From Gluconacetobacter liquefaciens (GTDB taxonomy: Bacteria; Pseudomonadota; Alphaproteobacteria; Acetobacterales; Acetobacteraceae), in assembly GCF_003350405.1 (NCBI RefSeq), contig NZ_QQAW01000005.1, positions 186,001 through 250,000 on the forward strand: a stretch of 64,000 bases of DNA. The letters are read 5' to 3'. Below the pieces are notes generated by a model, which saw nothing but the letters and a program-made list of their open reading frames with translations, had not been told where the DNA came from and did no database searches. Positions 1-9,180 of this stretch are shown in pieces (the stretch's first letter is position 1; each line of letters opens with the position of its first letter). A program made the position numbers and the translations under genes.

Positions 1-272
1 ATGTGCTGCGAGAAGGACTGGCCGAGATCGCCGCGTGCGATGCGGGCGATATAGAGGCCGTATTGCACCGCAAGCGGGCGATCGAGCCCGTATTCGTGGC
101 GGGCGGCGGCGATGGCCTCTGGCGTGGGGTTGGCCGAGGCACCGCCGAGAATGGCGGTGACCGGATCGCCCGGTGTGAGGTGCAGGGCGGCGAAGGTCAG
201 GCTGGCGGCTGCCAGCAGCACCAGCAGGCCACCCAGCAGGCGCCATGCGGCGCGGTGGAGAAGGTGGGTCAT
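1..272 (-). CDS. ABC transporter permease, DppB/OppB type (partial, N-terminal part)
   Basis: Only the first 90 codons are in the window; the gene continues beyond position 1. The start ATG (270-272) overlaps the stop of the upstream substrate-binding protein in an ATGA arrangement, so the two are translationally coupled. The visible protein has a basic start followed by a first transmembrane helix (about residues 10-30) and then the TPGDP motif typical of the first permease of peptide/nickel/opine ABC importers, with a following periplasmic segment ending GDLGQS. This is the inner-membrane pore subunit that would work with the lipoprotein encoded at 269-1927. Substrate cannot be read from this fragment. 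Confidence 0.8.
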   Translation of the reverse strand, partial: MTHLLHRAAWRLLGGLLVLLAAASLTFAALHLTPGDPVTAILGGASANPTPEAIAAARHEYGLDRPLAVQYGLYIARIARGDLGQSFSQH

Positions 273-1927
273 CGCGTCACCCATGCATCGTAAAGGCTGG
301 TCACGTTCAGCGAGGGTTCGAGCCGCACGTCATGCACCGCGCGCGACAGGGCGAGGCGGGTGCTCTGCGGATAGGTCGTGATTTGCAGGAAGTTCTGTGC
401 CGCAATCGTCTGGGCTTGCAGATACAGCGCGCGCCGTTTGTCCGGGTCGGTGGTCAGCAGGGCGTCGTTTACGATCTGGTCGAAGGTGGGATCGCTGAAA
501 CCCGCCTCGTTCTGGTGGTGGCCGCCGACGCCGGCGGCGCCGAGAAAAGCGGAGGAAAAGACGATGCGCAGCACGTCGGCGGTGTTGGTGTTCCAGTAGC
601 CGATGCGGACGTCGTAATCCCAGTGGCCCTCGCGTTCCTGGATCGACGTGTCGTCGCCATTCTCCAGCCGAACGTCGAAACCGGTGGTGCGTGCCGTGGC
701 CTGAACCTGTTCCCACAGCGTGCGTTCGGCGGCGGAAAGCGAGGCCTTGAGCGGGATGTGGACAACCAGTGCGTGCCCGTCTCGGGTGCGGATGCCGTCC
801 TCTGTGCGGCCGGTCCAGCCGGCCTGGTCCAGCAGGGTGCGCGCCCGGTCGGGGTCGTAATCGGCGTGATGTTCGAAGGTTGGGCTATAGAAAGGAGTGG
901 TCGGGCTGAGCGGTCCGCCGGCGCGGCGGTAGTGGTGGAAGAAGACGCTGGCCAGCGCGCCGTCGATGTCGGCGGAGCGGATGAAGGCCTCGCGCACCCG
1001 GATATCGTCGAAGGGCGCGCGCTTGATGTTCAGCGTGCCGTTTGTAGGATTGCCGGGACGGTCGGCCATCAGCAGCCATAGGTCGGGATTGCGCTGTGCC
1101 GGGGTTTCGGCCTCGGGCGGCAGGGAGTCGATGACATCGACCTCGCCGGCTTGCAGGGCGGCGAAGCGCACCGAGGCTTCGGGGATAATGCGCCATTCGA
1201 TGCGGTCCAGGCGCGCCGGGCCGGTGTGGAGCGCTGTGGGCGGGCCCCAGCGATAGGCCGGATTGCGCTCCAGGACGATCTGGCTCTGGTGGTCCCAACG
1301 CACGATGCGGAACGGGCCAGATCCGACCGGATTCTGGCAGTTTTCGTCGCGCGGGCGGGCCAGGGCGCGGGGGGATTCGATGCCGAGGAAGCCCTGGGCC
1401 AGCACTTCGAGGAAGGCGGCATAGGGCGTTTTGAGATGCACCGCGGCCGTGTAGGCATCGATGATGTCGGTGCCGGCATATTGCTTGATGTAGCCGCCGG
1501 CGGTGCTGGATTGGGTGTGGGGATCGACCATGTGATCCAGGTTTGCGCGCACGGCCTCGGCGGTGAGTGGCGTGCCGTCGGTGAAGGTGACGTCGTGGCG
1601 CAGGTGGAAGATGTAGGTTCGTCCGTCCTCCGAGACCGTCCAGTCGGTGGCCAGCCAGGGCAGGATGTGGCCTGAACTGTCCATCGCCACCAGCGAATCG
1701 AGATATTGTTCGGCCAGGAAGACCTGCGGCATGTCGCCCTGCACGTGCGGGTCCAGGCAGATCGGTTCGCGGTCGGTCGCGTAGATCAGGGTGCCGCCCT
1801 GGACCGGTTCGTGCGCCTTGGCGTGGGAATCGTGGCGGCGGCACCCCGTTGTGGCCAGCAGCAACGCGGCGGCGCCCAGCCATAACGCGTGGCCCGAGAT
1901 GCGGCGGAGGGGAGGAGGCATCGACAT
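269..1927 (-). CDS. ABC transporter substrate-binding lipoprotein, family 5 (peptide/opine/nickel type)
   Basis: 552 residues. The N-terminus has a basic stretch, a hydrophobic segment and a lipobox ending ATTGC, with Cys29 as the predicted lipidated residue, so this should be an envelope-anchored lipoprotein. The body has family 5 (SBP_bac_5) features: an early YATDREP segment, LDPH, and W-x-V-S-E-DGRTYIFHLR near residue 95. Family 5 proteins bind oligopeptides, nickel, opines or similar small molecules. It is divergent from a run of organosulfur monooxygenases, with 400 bp between, so a sulfur-containing substrate is plausible. This is inference, because sulfonate importers normally use a different (SsuA/TauA) binding-protein family. 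Confidence 0.88.
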   Translation of the reverse strand: MSMPPPLRRISGHALWLGAAALLLATTGCRRHDSHAKAHEPVQGGTLIYATDREPICLDPHVQGDMPQVFLAEQYLDSLVAMDSSGHILPWLATDWTVSEDGRTYIFHLRHDVTFTDGTPLTAEAVRANLDHMVDPHTQSSTAGGYIKQYAGTDIIDAYTAAVHLKTPYAAFLEVLAQGFLGIESPRALARPRDENCQNPVGSGPFRIVRWDHQSQIVLERNPAYRWGPPTALHTGPARLDRIEWRIIPEASVRFAALQAGEVDVIDSLPPEAETPAQRNPDLWLLMADRPGNPTNGTLNIKRAPFDDIRVREAFIRSADIDGALASVFFHHYRRAGGPLSPTTPFYSPTFEHHADYDPDRARTLLDQAGWTGRTEDGIRTRDGHALVVHIPLKASLSAAERTLWEQVQATARTTGFDVRLENGDDTSIQEREGHWDYDVRIGYWNTNTADVLRIVFSSAFLGAAGVGGHHQNEAGFSDPTFDQIVNDALLTTDPDKRRALYLQAQTIAAQNFLQITTYPQSTRLALSRAVHDVRLEPSLNVTSLYDAWVTR

Positions 1928-2327
1928 GCTTTCGGGGATGAACCGCTAAAAAATATCGTTAATTTCGTCCGGACTCTGACGATATTTATCGTGTTATTTT
2001 TCAATCTCAAGGCAAAATATATCATTCGGCGTTGTGTAATGTTCGGGTGCGCTCCTCCATGGGCTGGGAGTGGCATCCGACGATGAGGACATGTGTGGTG
2101 CCGCCGTGTATGCGTCAATCGCATGCAGCGTGATGTCGGGGCTGAGTAGAAAAGTGGGCTTGTAATTTTTATTATGTAATTCAATAAGATGACAAAAATT
2201 CCACGACTGAATTTTGGAGAATTGGTGATATCCTTATTGACTCAATGCGAATCGTTTATAATTCTCCAGAACACGTAAATTAATTACGTTAATTTTTGTT
2301 GTTTATGGCGGAAGGCCTCGGAAGACG
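1928..2327. promoter_or_regulatory. AT-rich divergent intergenic region
   Basis: This 400-bp gap between the divergent binding-protein and SfnB-like genes is strikingly AT-rich for this genome and holds no supported gene. It contains the short palindrome CGATATTTATCG (1980-1991), on the side of the minus-strand gene. On the side of the plus-strand gene are an inverted repeat (GGAGAATT at 2216-2223, AATTCTCC at 2260-2267) and a TATAAT at 2257-2262. It probably carries the promoters of both transcription units. No LysR-type regulator gene is adjacent. Confidence 0.5.
2216..2267. promoter_or_regulatory. Inverted repeat, candidate operator for the SfnB-like operon
   Basis: GGAGAATT (2216-2223) and its exact reverse complement AATTCTCC (2260-2267) flank a segment containing TTGACT (2237-2242) and TATAAT (2257-2262). 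The 14-bp spacing between the two hexamers is short for a sigma-70 promoter, so the exact promoter is uncertain. The symmetry and position 60-110 bp before the start codon suggest a regulator binding site. Confidence 0.3.
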
Positions 2328-3566
2328 ATGGACGCATTGACACAGAATGCGCCGGCCTCAGCCCCTCTGACGGAGGGAGGTCTGCGAGGGGTGTTCGAGC
2401 GGATTGCCGAGGGTGCGGTGGCGCGCGAGCAGGGGCGGAACCTGCCCTATGAGGCGGTATCGTGGTTGCGTGAGGCGGGGTTCGGGAGGTTGCGCGTGCC
2501 GCGCGAGGCTGGGGGCGCGGGCGTGGGGCTGGTGGAGACGTTCCGCCTGCTGACCGAACTGGCTGCCGCGGATTCCAACCTGCCGCAGATCGTGCGTGCG
2601 CATTTTGCCTTCATCGAAGGACGGCGGCGGGACGCCGACCCGGCGCGATCCGCTGCCTGGTATGCCCGCATCGTGGATGGCGCGCTGTTTGGCGCGGCGA
2701 TGGCCGAACTGACCGACAGCACCGGTACCAGCACCACGCTGACGCGGCAGGGCGATGGCTGGCGGCTGGACGGGACCAAATATTATTCGACCGGCACGCT
2801 CTATGCCGACTGGATCATCGTTGTGGCCGACGAGAACGGCGAGCGTGTGCATCTGGCGGTGCCTGCGACCGCGCCCGGCGTGACCCGGCAGGACGATTGG
2901 GACGGGTTCGGCCAACGGCTGACCGGAAGCGGGACGACGCGCTTCGACGGCGTGGCGATTGCGGAAGATCAGATCCTGGCGCGTTCGTCCTTCGACCATG
3001 TGCCGAGCAGCAGCTTCCTGACCGCCTATTATCAGTTGTTCCATCTGGCGGCGCTGGCGGGGATCACCCGTGCGGCCCTGCGTGACGCGGTGGCGTTCGT
3101 GCGGCCGCGCACCCGGACCTTCGGCGTGCCGGGCAAAGTCAGCCAGCGCCATGATCCGCTGGTGCAGCAGGTCGTAGGACGGCTGTCGGCGCTGGCTTAT
3201 TCGACGTCCGCGCTTGTCGAGGATGTGGCGCGGGCGCTGGAGCGTGCATCCGAGGTTTGGGATTCGGGTGTGCTGGAACACCCGCTTTATGACGAGGCCG
3301 AGCGCATTGCCTTCCAGGCCCAGCAGATTGTGCTGGAGCAGGCGCTGGAGGCGACGACGCGGCTGTTCGAGGTCGGCGGGGCTTCGGCCACGTCGTCTTC
3401 GCTGGGGCTGGACCGACACTGGCGTAATGCGCGTGTGCTGGCCTCGCACAATCCGGCGGTGCAGCGCGCGCGGGCGCTGGGCGACCAGGAACTGAACGGC
3501 ACGGCGCTGGATGCGATCTGGCGGCCTGCCGCCACCACCGCGCCGGGCACGGAGCAGTCGGCATGA
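2328..3566 (+). CDS. SfnB/DszC-family flavin-dependent monooxygenase (acyl-CoA dehydrogenase fold)
   Basis: 412 residues with the acyl-CoA dehydrogenase fold seen in SfnB, DszC and related FMNH2-dependent monooxygenases of sulfur acquisition. It has an N-terminal helical part, the central segment MAELTDSTGTSTT that corresponds to the flavin/substrate loop, and the C-terminal helical domain containing RLFEVGGAS. The family oxidises small organosulfur compounds using reduced flavin supplied by a partner reductase; one is encoded at 6205. The stop overlaps the next start by 4 bp (ATGA), indicating an operon. The protein contains no cysteine and only one methionine besides the initiator, which fits expression during sulfur limitation. 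The exact substrate is not readable. Confidence 0.85.
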   Translation: MDALTQNAPASAPLTEGGLRGVFERIAEGAVAREQGRNLPYEAVSWLREAGFGRLRVPREAGGAGVGLVETFRLLTELAAADSNLPQIVRAHFAFIEGRRRDADPARSAAWYARIVDGALFGAAMAELTDSTGTSTTLTRQGDGWRLDGTKYYSTGTLYADWIIVVADENGERVHLAVPATAPGVTRQDDWDGFGQRLTGSGTTRFDGVAIAEDQILARSSFDHVPSSSFLTAYYQLFHLAALAGITRAALRDAVAFVRPRTRTFGVPGKVSQRHDPLVQQVVGRLSALAYSTSALVEDVARALERASEVWDSGVLEHPLYDEAERIAFQAQQIVLEQALEATTRLFEVGGASATSSSLGLDRHWRNARVLASHNPAVQRARALGDQELNGTALDAIWRPAATTAPGTEQSA

Positions 3567-5002
3567 GCACCCACGAGACCGCGCCGAGACAACTACACGT
3601 CAATCTGTTCGAGATGGCGTGCGTGGGCCACATCGTGCATGGCATGTGGCGGGCACCCGGCAATAACCGCCATCGGTTTTCCGAACTGTCCTACTGGACG
3701 GAGGTGGCGCAGCTTGCCGAGCGCGGGCTGTTCGATGCCGTATTTCTGGCCGATGTCGTGGGGACCTATGACCGGTTTGGCGATGGCACGGCGGCGGCGC
3801 TGAGGCAGGCGGTGCAGATTCCGAATCTGGACCCGCTGATGCTGGTGCCGGCGATGGCGGCAGTGACGAAACATGTTGGTTTCGGCGTGACCTTTTCGAC
3901 CACCTATGAGCCGCCCTTTGCCTTCGCGCGGCGCATGGCGACGCTGGATGTGCTGACGAACGGGCGCGTGGGATGGAATGTCGTGACCTCCTACCTGCAA
4001 TCCGCCGCGCGGAATTTCGGGCTGGAAGACGAGATTCCGCATGACGAGCGCTATGTGATCGCCGATGAATATATCGACGTTCTGTACAAGCTCTGGGAGG
4101 GAAGCTGGGACGACGAGGCGATTGTCGCCGATCGGGCGGCCGGCATCTTTACCGATCCGGCGCGGGTGCGGGCCATCGACCATCACGGCGCGCATTTCAA
4201 GGTTGCCGGCCCGCATCTGGTGCAGCCGACGCGGCAGCGCACACCGGTGCTCTTTCAGGCGACCGGGTCGGCTGCGGGGCTGGAATATGCTGCCCGCCAT
4301 GCCGAAGTGGTGTTTATCGGCGGGCAGACGACCGAGGATGTGCGCCGCAATATCGCCGCGACCCGTCGCCGGGCACAGGCTTTCGGCCGTCGGCCCGACG
4401 ATATCCGCTTTATTGTTCAGGCGGGCATCATCACCGGTTCGACCGAGCAGGCGGCGCAGGAAAAGCTGAAGGCTTACCGCGAATTTTACAGCCTTGAAGG
4501 TGCGTTGATCCATGCACAGTCGGAAGTGGATCTGCGCAGCTACGACCCGAACGATACGATCGCCAGCGTGCTGAAGCGTGAAGGTGCGCGCTTTGGCAAT
4601 ATGGGGCGGCGGTTCCGGCCCGAGCAGACGGTGGGCAGCGCGTTGGAGCAGATCGGCCGCTTCGACGAAGGACGCTATTTCATCGCCGGCGCGCCGGGGC
4701 GGGTGGCCGATGCGATCGAAGCCTGGCTGGATGTGGATGGCATCGACGGTATCAATCTGCGCCAGTACCATTCCTTTGATACCGCGCGGGACTTCATCGA
4801 CCTGATCGTGCCGGAGTTGCAGGCGCGGGGGCGGTATCGCACCGCCTATGCGCCGGATGAAACCCTGCGCGAGCGGCTGTTCGGCGCCGGCCATGCCCGG
4901 CTGCCCGACCGGCATGCCGCCGCGCGCTATCGCGACCCGGCGGCGCTGGCCACGCCGACACCGCCGCTTTTTCCTGACCTGATCCAGAACAAGGCATCCT
5001 GA
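3563..5002 (+). CDS. LLM-class flavin-dependent monooxygenase, NtaA/SnaA/DszA family
   Basis: 479 residues, a bacterial-luciferase-like TIM barrel of the two-component, FMNH2-dependent NtaA/SnaA/DszA group. Family features include N-L-F-E-M near the N-terminus, [19 protein letters not shown], the R-M-A-T-L-D-x-L-T-x-GR-x-GWN-V-V-T-S segment around residues 125-145, and the ERY-x-I-A-DEY region. These enzymes oxygenate sulfones, chelating amines or similar substrates and depend on a separate flavin reductase. The gene overlaps its upstream neighbour by 4 bp and is followed one base later by ssuD. In this context a sulfone or other organosulfur substrate is likely, but that is inference. A paralogue lies at 9181. 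Confidence 0.88.
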   Translation: MSTHETAPRQLHVNLFEMACVGHIVHGMWRAPGNNRHRFSELSYWTEVAQLAERGLFDAVFLADVVGTYDRFGDGTAAALRQAVQIPNLDPLMLVPAMAAVTKHVGFGVTFSTTYEPPFAFARRMATLDVLTNGRVGWNVVTSYLQSAARNFGLEDEIPHDERYVIADEYIDVLYKLWEGSWDDEAIVADRAAGIFTDPARVRAIDHHGAHFKVAGPHLVQPTRQRTPVLFQATGSAAGLEYAARHAEVVFIGGQTTEDVRRNIAATRRRAQAFGRRPDDIRFIVQAGIITGSTEQAAQEKLKAYREFYSLEGALIHAQSEVDLRSYDPNDTIASVLKREGARFGNMGRRFRPEQTVGSALEQIGRFDEGRYFIAGAPGRVADAIEAWLDVDGIDGINLRQYHSFDTARDFIDLIVPELQARGRYRTAYAPDETLRERLFGAGHARLPDRHAAARYRDPAALATPTPPLFPDLIQNKAS

Positions 5003-5003
5003 C

Positions 5004-6179
5004 ATGAGTGTCGCGATCCCCGAGAAAATCAATGTGCTGTGGTTTCTGCCGACCCATGGCGATTCCCGTTACCTGGGCACGCAGAAAGGCGGCCGGCCGG
5101 TCGACCTGCCTTATCTGCAGCAGGTGGCACGGGCGGCGGATGCGCTGGGCTATTACGGGGTACTGATCCCGACCGGGCGGAGCTGCGAGGATAGCTGGGT
5201 GGTGGCGTCGGCGCTGGCGCCGAGCACGGAGCGGCTGAAATTTCTGATCGCGGTGCGGCCGGGCCTGCAATCGCCCACGCTCTCCGCACGGATGACGGCG
5301 ACGCTGGACCGGATTTCGCACGGGCGGCTGCTGATCAATATCGTGACCGGCGGCGACCCGAAGGAAAATGCCGGTGACGGGTTCTTTGCCGACCATGCCG
5401 AGCGTTATGCGATTACCGATGAATTCCTGGAGATCTATCGCGCCCTGCTGCGTGGCGAGACCGTGAACCATGAGGGGCCGCATTTCCGCATCGAGGACGG
5501 ACGCTTGCTGTTCCCGACTTTTCAGGAAAATGGGCCGCCGCTCTATTTTGGCGGGTCGTCGCCGGCGGCGGTGGATGTCGCGGCCACGCATATCGATAAA
5601 TATCTGACCTGGGGCGAGCCGCCGGCCCAGGTGGCGGAGAAGATCGCCACTGTGCGCCGCAAGGCCGAGGCGCAGGGGCGTGAAGTCTCGTTCGGTATCC
5701 GGCTGCATGTGATTGTGCGCGAGACCAACGAGGCGGCTTGGGCGGAGGCGGACCGGCTGATTTCGTATCTGGATGATTCGACCATTGCCGAGGCGCAGAA
5801 GGTGTTTGCGCGGATGGATTCCGTGGGGCAGGCGCGGATGAGCGCGCTGCATGGCGGACGGCGCGACAAGCTGGAAATCAGCCCCAATCTGTGGGCGGGT
5901 GTCGGGCTGGTGCGTGGCGGCGCGGGGACCGCGCTGGTGGGCGACCCGGCGACGGTGGCCGAGCGGATCGACGAATATCGCAGGTTGGGAATCGATAGTT
6001 TCATTTTCTCCGGCTATCCGCATCTGGAAGAGGCCTATCAGTTCGGTGAACTGGTGCTGCCGCTGCTGCCGACGGCGCATCCGGTGCGTGGGGCGGCCTC
6101 GATCAGCAATATGGGGCCGTTCGGCGAGACGATTGCCGGCGACCATCGGCCCGGCGATTCCGGCCATCGTGCCGCCTGA
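5004..6179 (+). CDS. ssuD: FMNH2-dependent alkanesulfonate monooxygenase
   Basis: 391 residues, close to the usual SsuD length. The N-terminus reads [15 protein letters not shown], characteristic of SsuD. Later parts include [25 protein letters not shown] near residue 75 and INIVTGGDP near residue 112, all classic SsuD signatures. SsuD desulfonates C1-C10 alkanesulfonates to aldehyde and sulfite using O2 and FMNH2. It starts 1 bp after the preceding NtaA-type gene and is followed after 25 bp by a flavin reductase, so enzyme and FMNH2 supplier are co-expressed. The usual SsuABC importer genes are absent from the window. Confidence 0.93.
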   Translation: MSVAIPEKINVLWFLPTHGDSRYLGTQKGGRPVDLPYLQQVARAADALGYYGVLIPTGRSCEDSWVVASALAPSTERLKFLIAVRPGLQSPTLSARMTATLDRISHGRLLINIVTGGDPKENAGDGFFADHAERYAITDEFLEIYRALLRGETVNHEGPHFRIEDGRLLFPTFQENGPPLYFGGSSPAAVDVAATHIDKYLTWGEPPAQVAEKIATVRRKAEAQGREVSFGIRLHVIVRETNEAAWAEADRLISYLDDSTIAEAQKVFARMDSVGQARMSALHGGRRDKLEISPNLWAGVGLVRGGAGTALVGDPATVAERIDEYRRLGIDSFIFSGYPHLEEAYQFGELVLPLLPTAHPVRGAASISNMGPFGETIAGDHRPGDSGHRAA

Positions 6180-6204
6180 TAAATGACCCGAAGGATCGGC
6201 TGAC

Positions 6205-6738
6205 ATGAATGTTTCCGTAAAAGCCCCTGTGCCCGACGTGCTTGCAGCCGAAGCCGGGCAGCGGTTTCGCGATGGCATGGCACTGCTGGCGGGTGCCGTG
6301 ACCATCGTGACCACCGACGGCGAGAATGGCCGGCACGGCTTTACCGCAACCGCCGTGTGCAGTGTGTCGGATACGCCGCCGACCCTGCTGGTCTGCATCA
6401 ATCGTACCACCAGCGCGCATCCGCATGTTCTCGATCATGGGGTGCTGGCGGTGAATGTGCTCGGCGGGGCGCAGCAGACGCTGTCCTCGGCTTTCGGCAG
6501 TCGGTCGAAGACGATGGATGAGCGTTTCGAGGGCGCGCGCTGGCGGCGGGGCGTGACCGGGGCGCCGCTGCTGGAAGAGGCGCTGGCGACCTTCGAATGC
6601 CGGGTCGAGCGCGTCGTGGAGGCGGGCACCCATACGGTGGTGTTCGCGCAGGTGCTGGATGTGCATCTGGCCGGGGAGCAGACGGATGGGCTGGTGTGGT
6701 TCGCGCGGCGCTACGCTGTGGTGCCGACATCCTGTTGA
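6205..6738 (+). CDS. Flavin reductase family protein (FMNH2 supplier)
   Basis: 177 residues with the split-barrel flavin reductase domain (HpaC/DszD-like): RDGMALLAGAVTIVTT at the N-terminal strand pair, GFTATAVCSVSDTPPTLLVCI, and the H-x-H-V-L-D-H-G-V-L-A-V-N-V-L region. Such enzymes reduce free FMN or FAD with NAD(P)H and pass it to partner monooxygenases. An AAGGA ribosome-binding site precedes the start. Its place after three flavin-dependent monooxygenase genes makes it the likely reductase for the SfnB-like, NtaA-like and SsuD proteins of this operon. Confidence 0.9.
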   Translation: MNVSVKAPVPDVLAAEAGQRFRDGMALLAGAVTIVTTDGENGRHGFTATAVCSVSDTPPTLLVCINRTTSAHPHVLDHGVLAVNVLGGAQQTLSSAFGSRSKTMDERFEGARWRRGVTGAPLLEEALATFECRVERVVEAGTHTVVFAQVLDVHLAGEQTDGLVWFARRYAVVPTSC

Positions 6739-6907
6739 CGGGAGGGAAGGCGCGTCTTTGGCGTGCCTATAATTCACGATAGAAATTGCAAATATAAAAA
6801 GAAACAAAGCGGAATTGTGCTTTTCGCTGCGCGGAAAATAACGACGACCAGCATTGCTGAATCGGATCGTCACCGCTTGTTTCATCAGAATCTGGAAATC
6901 GTGTGCC

Positions 6908-9169
6908 ATGCCCCGTTCCTTTTCGCGTCGTCTTGCCCTGTCCAGGCGGGTGGGACCGTTTTCGCAATCTGCCCGGCTGCTTCTTGGCCCGTCGGCGCTG
7001 GCCCTGATGCAGGCAGGGCCGCTGGCGGCGAGTGCCTGGGCCGATGATGCGGCCGTGCGCCGGCCTGCCGAACATGTGGCCCATGCCGCACCTGCACCGA
7101 AGAAGTCCTCGGCCGTGGCGGCGCCGCGTGTGAAGGGCGAGGATATCGTGGTGGCGACCCATCGGCTGTCGCCGGCCGATCTGGCCCGGGCGCAACTGGA
7201 CAGCCTGCCGGGGGCGGCGACGGTGATCGACGCCAAGCAGGTACTGCGCGGGCGTAACCTGACCAACGCCGATGCTCTGGCGTTTCAGCCCGGTGTGTTT
7301 GCGCAATCGTCTGGCGGGGGGGACGGGTTGCGGCTGTCGATCCGTGGATCGGGGATTCAGGTCGGCACCAATTATTTCCGCTCGGGCATCCTGATGATGT
7401 TCGACGGGTTGCCGGTAACGACGCCGGCCGGGACGCCCTATGAATTGTTCGAACCGCTGGGGCTGCGCTACACGGAAGTACTGCGGGGCGCGAATGCCTT
7501 CGATTATGGCGGGCTACAACTGGGCGGCGGCATCAATTACGTGACCCAGACCGGCTATGACGCCCAGACCTATCAGGCGCGCGTGGAAGCCGGCAGCTTC
7601 GGCTATACCAAGGAGCAGCTGAGTTCGGGCAAGGTGATCGGCAAGGCGGATTACTATATCAGCGTGACCAACTCCTATCGGGGTGGGTACCAGACCGAGA
7701 CGCAGGCGAACAGTTTCGGCGTGAATGCCAATTTTGGCTATCGCTTCAATGACCGGGTTTCGACGCGCTTCTTCTTCCGCTATCGCCAGACGCGCAACGG
7801 GTATCCGGGATTTCTGACCCGGGACCAGATTCTGACGAACCCGAAGCAGGCGCAGTCGCCCTATCGGGCGTGGCATTCCGTGCGCATTCAGCCTGGTACG
7901 AAGTTTTACGGGAACACGACTTCGATCCGGATCGACGACCAGTCGAAGCTGGATCTGGGGTTCGATTACCAGGATGCGCCGATCGATATCCAGAACACCA
8001 GTTTCAGCCAGATCTGGGGTTACAAGACGGTTGCCGCGACGCTGAACTATACGCGCCATGACGTGTTGGCCGGGCACAAGAGCGACACGCAGTTCGGCTT
8101 CATGGATACGTCGGACCTGGAAGCCTGGCAGACCAACCGGGTGCGGGTGCAGACCGGGCATCTGGCCGGATTGCCGATGGGGCAGATCCTGCGCCATGTG
8201 ACCTATGGCGGGACGGAAAACTACTTCCATCTTCGGAACAACACCGAACTGTTCCATGATTTCTGGCTGACGACGGCGGCGGCGGTGGCGTTTATCCAGA
8301 AATCGTCCGGCGTGCCGTATCCGTACACGGCGGCCGGAGCGAACTTCAAACAGTCTTCGGTCGATTTCGTGCCGCGCGGCGGGTTTCGCTATGTCATCAG
8401 CCCGCATGTGGAACTGTATGGCAATGTGAGCCGCAGCATCCAGCCGCCCAACGACTGGAACCTGAATTACGCAGGCCCCTATTTTACCGGCAATATTCCG
8501 CAATCGGGCATGAATTCGGGCGCGGGGAGACTGCGCAACCAGACGGCGACCACATATGAAATCGGCACCACCGGGCAAGCGTGGCGGAACAAGTGGAGCC
8601 TGACCTACTATTATTCCAATGTGCGGAACGAATTGCTGTCGGTGATGACACCGCAGTCGCAGGCGGTCGGGGCCTCGATCTATGGCAATGCGTCGCCGAC
8701 CACGCATCAGGGTGTGGAAGCGTCTCTGGAGACCACGCTGTATGAATGGGCGGGGAACCGGTTGTCGCTACGGCAGGCCTATACCTGGCAGAACTTCCGC
8801 TTTCGCCATGATGCGGTGTTCGGCAGCAACCGGCTGCCGGGGATTCCGGAGCATTTCTATCAGGGCGAGATTCATCTGGACACCAAGGCCGGGTTTTATG
8901 CCGGTTTCAATGCCCAGGTGTCGTCGAAGGTCGGCGCCGCGTATGACGAAACCTATTTCGCGCCGTCCTATCACATCTATAATCTGAATGTCGGTTATGA
9001 ATGGCCGGGCAAGCATCGGCAGGTGTTCCTGAGCGTCAACAATCTGGCCAATACGCATTATGCCGCCATCGTGGTGCCGGGTTATATCGCGGCGGGCAAG
9101 CAACTGGCGGTGATGCAGCCGGGTGATGGGCTGGGCGTGTTCGCCGGCGTGTCGCTGGGCTTCAACTGA
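6908..9169 (+). CDS. TonB-dependent outer-membrane receptor
   Basis: 753 residues from the chosen ATG at 6908; a TTG at 6854 would give a poor signal peptide. A basic start and a hydrophobic segment ending SAWA-DD form a signal peptide. The plug domain follows (DLARAQLDSLPGAATVID, LRLSIRGSG, ITYVTQTG-like segment), then the 22-strand barrel ending with the aromatic-terminal F-N expected of outer-membrane proteins. There is no N-terminal STN signalling domain, so it is a transporter rather than a transducer. No cysteine was seen. Lying between organosulfur monooxygenase genes, it probably brings an organosulfur compound or sulfate ester across the outer membrane. A 169-bp AT-rich gap before it suggests its own promoter. 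Confidence 0.88.
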   Translation: MPRSFSRRLALSRRVGPFSQSARLLLGPSALALMQAGPLAASAWADDAAVRRPAEHVAHAAPAPKKSSAVAAPRVKGEDIVVATHRLSPADLARAQLDSLPGAATVIDAKQVLRGRNLTNADALAFQPGVFAQSSGGGDGLRLSIRGSGIQVGTNYFRSGILMMFDGLPVTTPAGTPYELFEPLGLRYTEVLRGANAFDYGGLQLGGGINYVTQTGYDAQTYQARVEAGSFGYTKEQLSSGKVIGKADYYISVTNSYRGGYQTETQANSFGVNANFGYRFNDRVSTRFFFRYRQTRNGYPGFLTRDQILTNPKQAQSPYRAWHSVRIQPGTKFYGNTTSIRIDDQSKLDLGFDYQDAPIDIQNTSFSQIWGYKTVAATLNYTRHDVLAGHKSDTQFGFMDTSDLEAWQTNRVRVQTGHLAGLPMGQILRHVTYGGTENYFHLRNNTELFHDFWLTTAAAVAFIQKSSGVPYPYTAAGANFKQSSVDFVPRGGFRYVISPHVELYGNVSRSIQPPNDWNLNYAGPYFTGNIPQSGMNSGAGRLRNQTATTYEIGTTGQAWRNKWSLTYYYSNVRNELLSVMTPQSQAVGASIYGNASPTTHQGVEASLETTLYEWAGNRLSLRQAYTWQNFRFRHDAVFGSNRLPGIPEHFYQGEIHLDTKAGFYAGFNAQVSSKVGAAYDETYFAPSYHIYNLNVGYEWPGKHRQVFLSVNNLANTHYAAIVVPGYIAAGKQLAVMQPGDGLGVFAGVSLGFN

Positions 9170-9180
9170 GGGGCCGGGCG

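Noticed and set aside
2237-2262. Sigma-70 promoter TTGACT-14-TATAAT before the SfnB-like gene
   Set aside because: Spacing of 14 bp is too short for a confident promoter; kept only as part of a candidate regulatory region.
6735-6773. Promoter TTGACG...TATAAT before the TonB receptor
   Set aside because: The two hexamers are 27 bp apart, too far for a sigma-70 promoter.
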